DNA of 64,000 bases. It comes from Mytilus edulis (taxonomy: Eukaryota > Mollusca > Bivalvia > Mytilida > Mytilidae). The stretch covers positions 80,860,604-80,924,603 of the forward strand of contig NC_092349.1 of NCBI RefSeq assembly GCF_963676685.1. Reading direction: 5' to 3'. Positions 62,841-64,000 of this stretch are shown here, one piece after another. Position 1 is the stretch's first letter, and every line of letters begins with the position of its first letter. Position numbers and translations under genes: made by a program. The notes under the pieces are model-generated. The model saw only the letters and a program-made list of their open reading frames with translations. It was not told the origin of the DNA and did not search any database.

Positions 62841-63751
62841 GTATTATATGTTAAGTTCACGACAATCTTTTAATGTACGACTTTCTCTTTATGTATGTTG
62901 TGGTTATAATTAATCACAGAAAATGCTAAAATTGACGAGAAGCAGACCTAGTACGATTTCACTGGTCTGTGTTGACTATCCAGTACAAAATATATGACGG
63001 ATTGGATCTGGGACTTGTACATAGTGCATGTATCTTTTAGTCCCAGGTTGGATAAAAACCCAGAGCATATGATAGATCATATGTGGTTGTATAAATTTCT
63101 TGTGGTTTAGGTTTTTGACGATTCCTGCATTATATATTACAATTTATAAGATTGTACAAGTGTATTAAAGCCATTTTGGGTTCATATGAAACCAGAACGG
63201 GACTACGTATCATCCTGGCCTACCCCAGCTGACGCATATATATCCGTGTTCATTCATGACTCAAAGTCTTTGATAGTTATATATAAAACACACCTAATGC
63301 AAACTAATCAATAAAATGTATTTACTATTCATGACTTAATGTTGATATAAATAAAGTGTTAGTATGCTTCATTGCTTAAAATAGAGATATGGCTCTTAAA
63401 ATGTCGGCGTATAATATCAAGAACGAGTTTTCTTTAAAATAAACGCGTTTGCAGTATACATTAAAACCATCTGTAAGAGCGATTTAAACTGCTATAACTA
63501 TATTTTAGTAATTTGAAATTAAAAGTAACTAGTCACTTTAATATTTATTACATATAATATATTACAATAAATTAAATCTCCAACTGATTTCAATTTCACG
63601 GGATAACACATGTATCAGTGTTGTGCTCTTTTATTTACTTCCTTGCTTAAGCTTACAGAAAGGATAAATTTGAAAACCTTTGCGTTTTTTAGTTTGAATA
63701 AATGGAAGTGTATATGATCTGGGCTTGAATACACCCTATTACATACCAGTG
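62841..63751 (+). other. First intron of the LIM gene
   Basis: Starts with the donor GTATTA. AT-rich, with no further LIM exon in view. Confidence 0.5.
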
Positions 63752-63905
63752 GCGGATCCAGAATTGAAATTTTTATAAAAAAAAAGGGGGGGGGATACTG
63801 ACTGCCTCAGAGGGGAACAGCTCCAGTCATGCTGCAGTTATTTCCTAAATAATAAACCATTTTTTTTCCAATTAAAAAAGGGCGGTGACCCCCCGGGAAA
63901 AACCT
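63752..63905. mobile_element. GGCGGAT MITE (family E), diverged copy
   Basis: ccagtggcggatccagaatt at the left, G-run aaaaaaggggggggg, then gctccagtcatgctgcagtt, aataaaccattttttttcc and a C-run. The right end is eroded. Confidence 0.65.
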
Positions 63906-64000
63906 TCAAGTCCACTCTGCCGATTGCCACTAAGACAGATACAGTCGGTCCTATGTTCCCTATTGCCTTTACAAAAATGTTTCTATCATGTAATGCAGTT

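Overview
This is eukaryotic, AT-rich, intron-rich animal DNA. It is most likely from a bivalve mollusc, probably Mytilidae: the interspersed repeats include families I associate with mussel genomes, and the genes are animal genes with GT-AG introns. The species call is inference from repeat recognition.

Genes. (1) PRPF19, the Prp19 spliceosomal U-box/WD40 E3 ligase, is complete on the + strand (2246-25575). I resolved it into 17 coding exons joining in frame to about 508 aa, including a 19-nt first coding exon. (2) A GDPD1/GDPD3-type glycerophosphodiester phosphodiesterase (lysophospholipase D) is complete on the - strand (50870-42004) in 10 exons, about 326 aa. (3) A single-exon selenoprotein L gene lies on the - strand (61845-60850). 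It looks like two separate ORFs, but these are one 331-aa frame joined through two in-frame TGA codons forming a Sec-Leu-Pro-Sec (UxxU) redox motif, and a well-formed SECIS hairpin sits 55 nt after the stop. (4) The first coding exon of a LIM-domain protein (possibly hillarin/KY-like) begins at 62433 on the + strand and runs out of the window; it diverges from SelL across about 0.6 kb. (5) A GNAT acetyltransferase pseudogene lies at about 38170-38695.

The rest is repeats. PRPF19 introns carry many short inverted-repeat (MITE-like) elements, two 1.1-kb copies of a family built around TGACCTTGACC boxes, a 190-bp tandem array broken by a MITE, and a 6.7-kb interval bounded by inverted ends next to TTAA. 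Between PRPF19 and GDPD lies a satellite zone of about 6.6 kb (30880-37600) with three related subfamilies of 50-bp or 24-25-bp period, interrupted by a 1.65-kb spacer containing its own MITE. A decayed hAT transposon lies at 40643-41675. Between GDPD and SelL there is a 7.8-kb array of seven units of about 1115 bp; each unit carries a dead non-LTR reverse-transcriptase fragment and a copy of a GGCGGAT-ended MITE.

The genes look like independent housekeeping or metabolic genes with no operon-like link. The most notable biology is the double-Sec SelL gene with its SECIS and the chimeric RT+MITE satellite.
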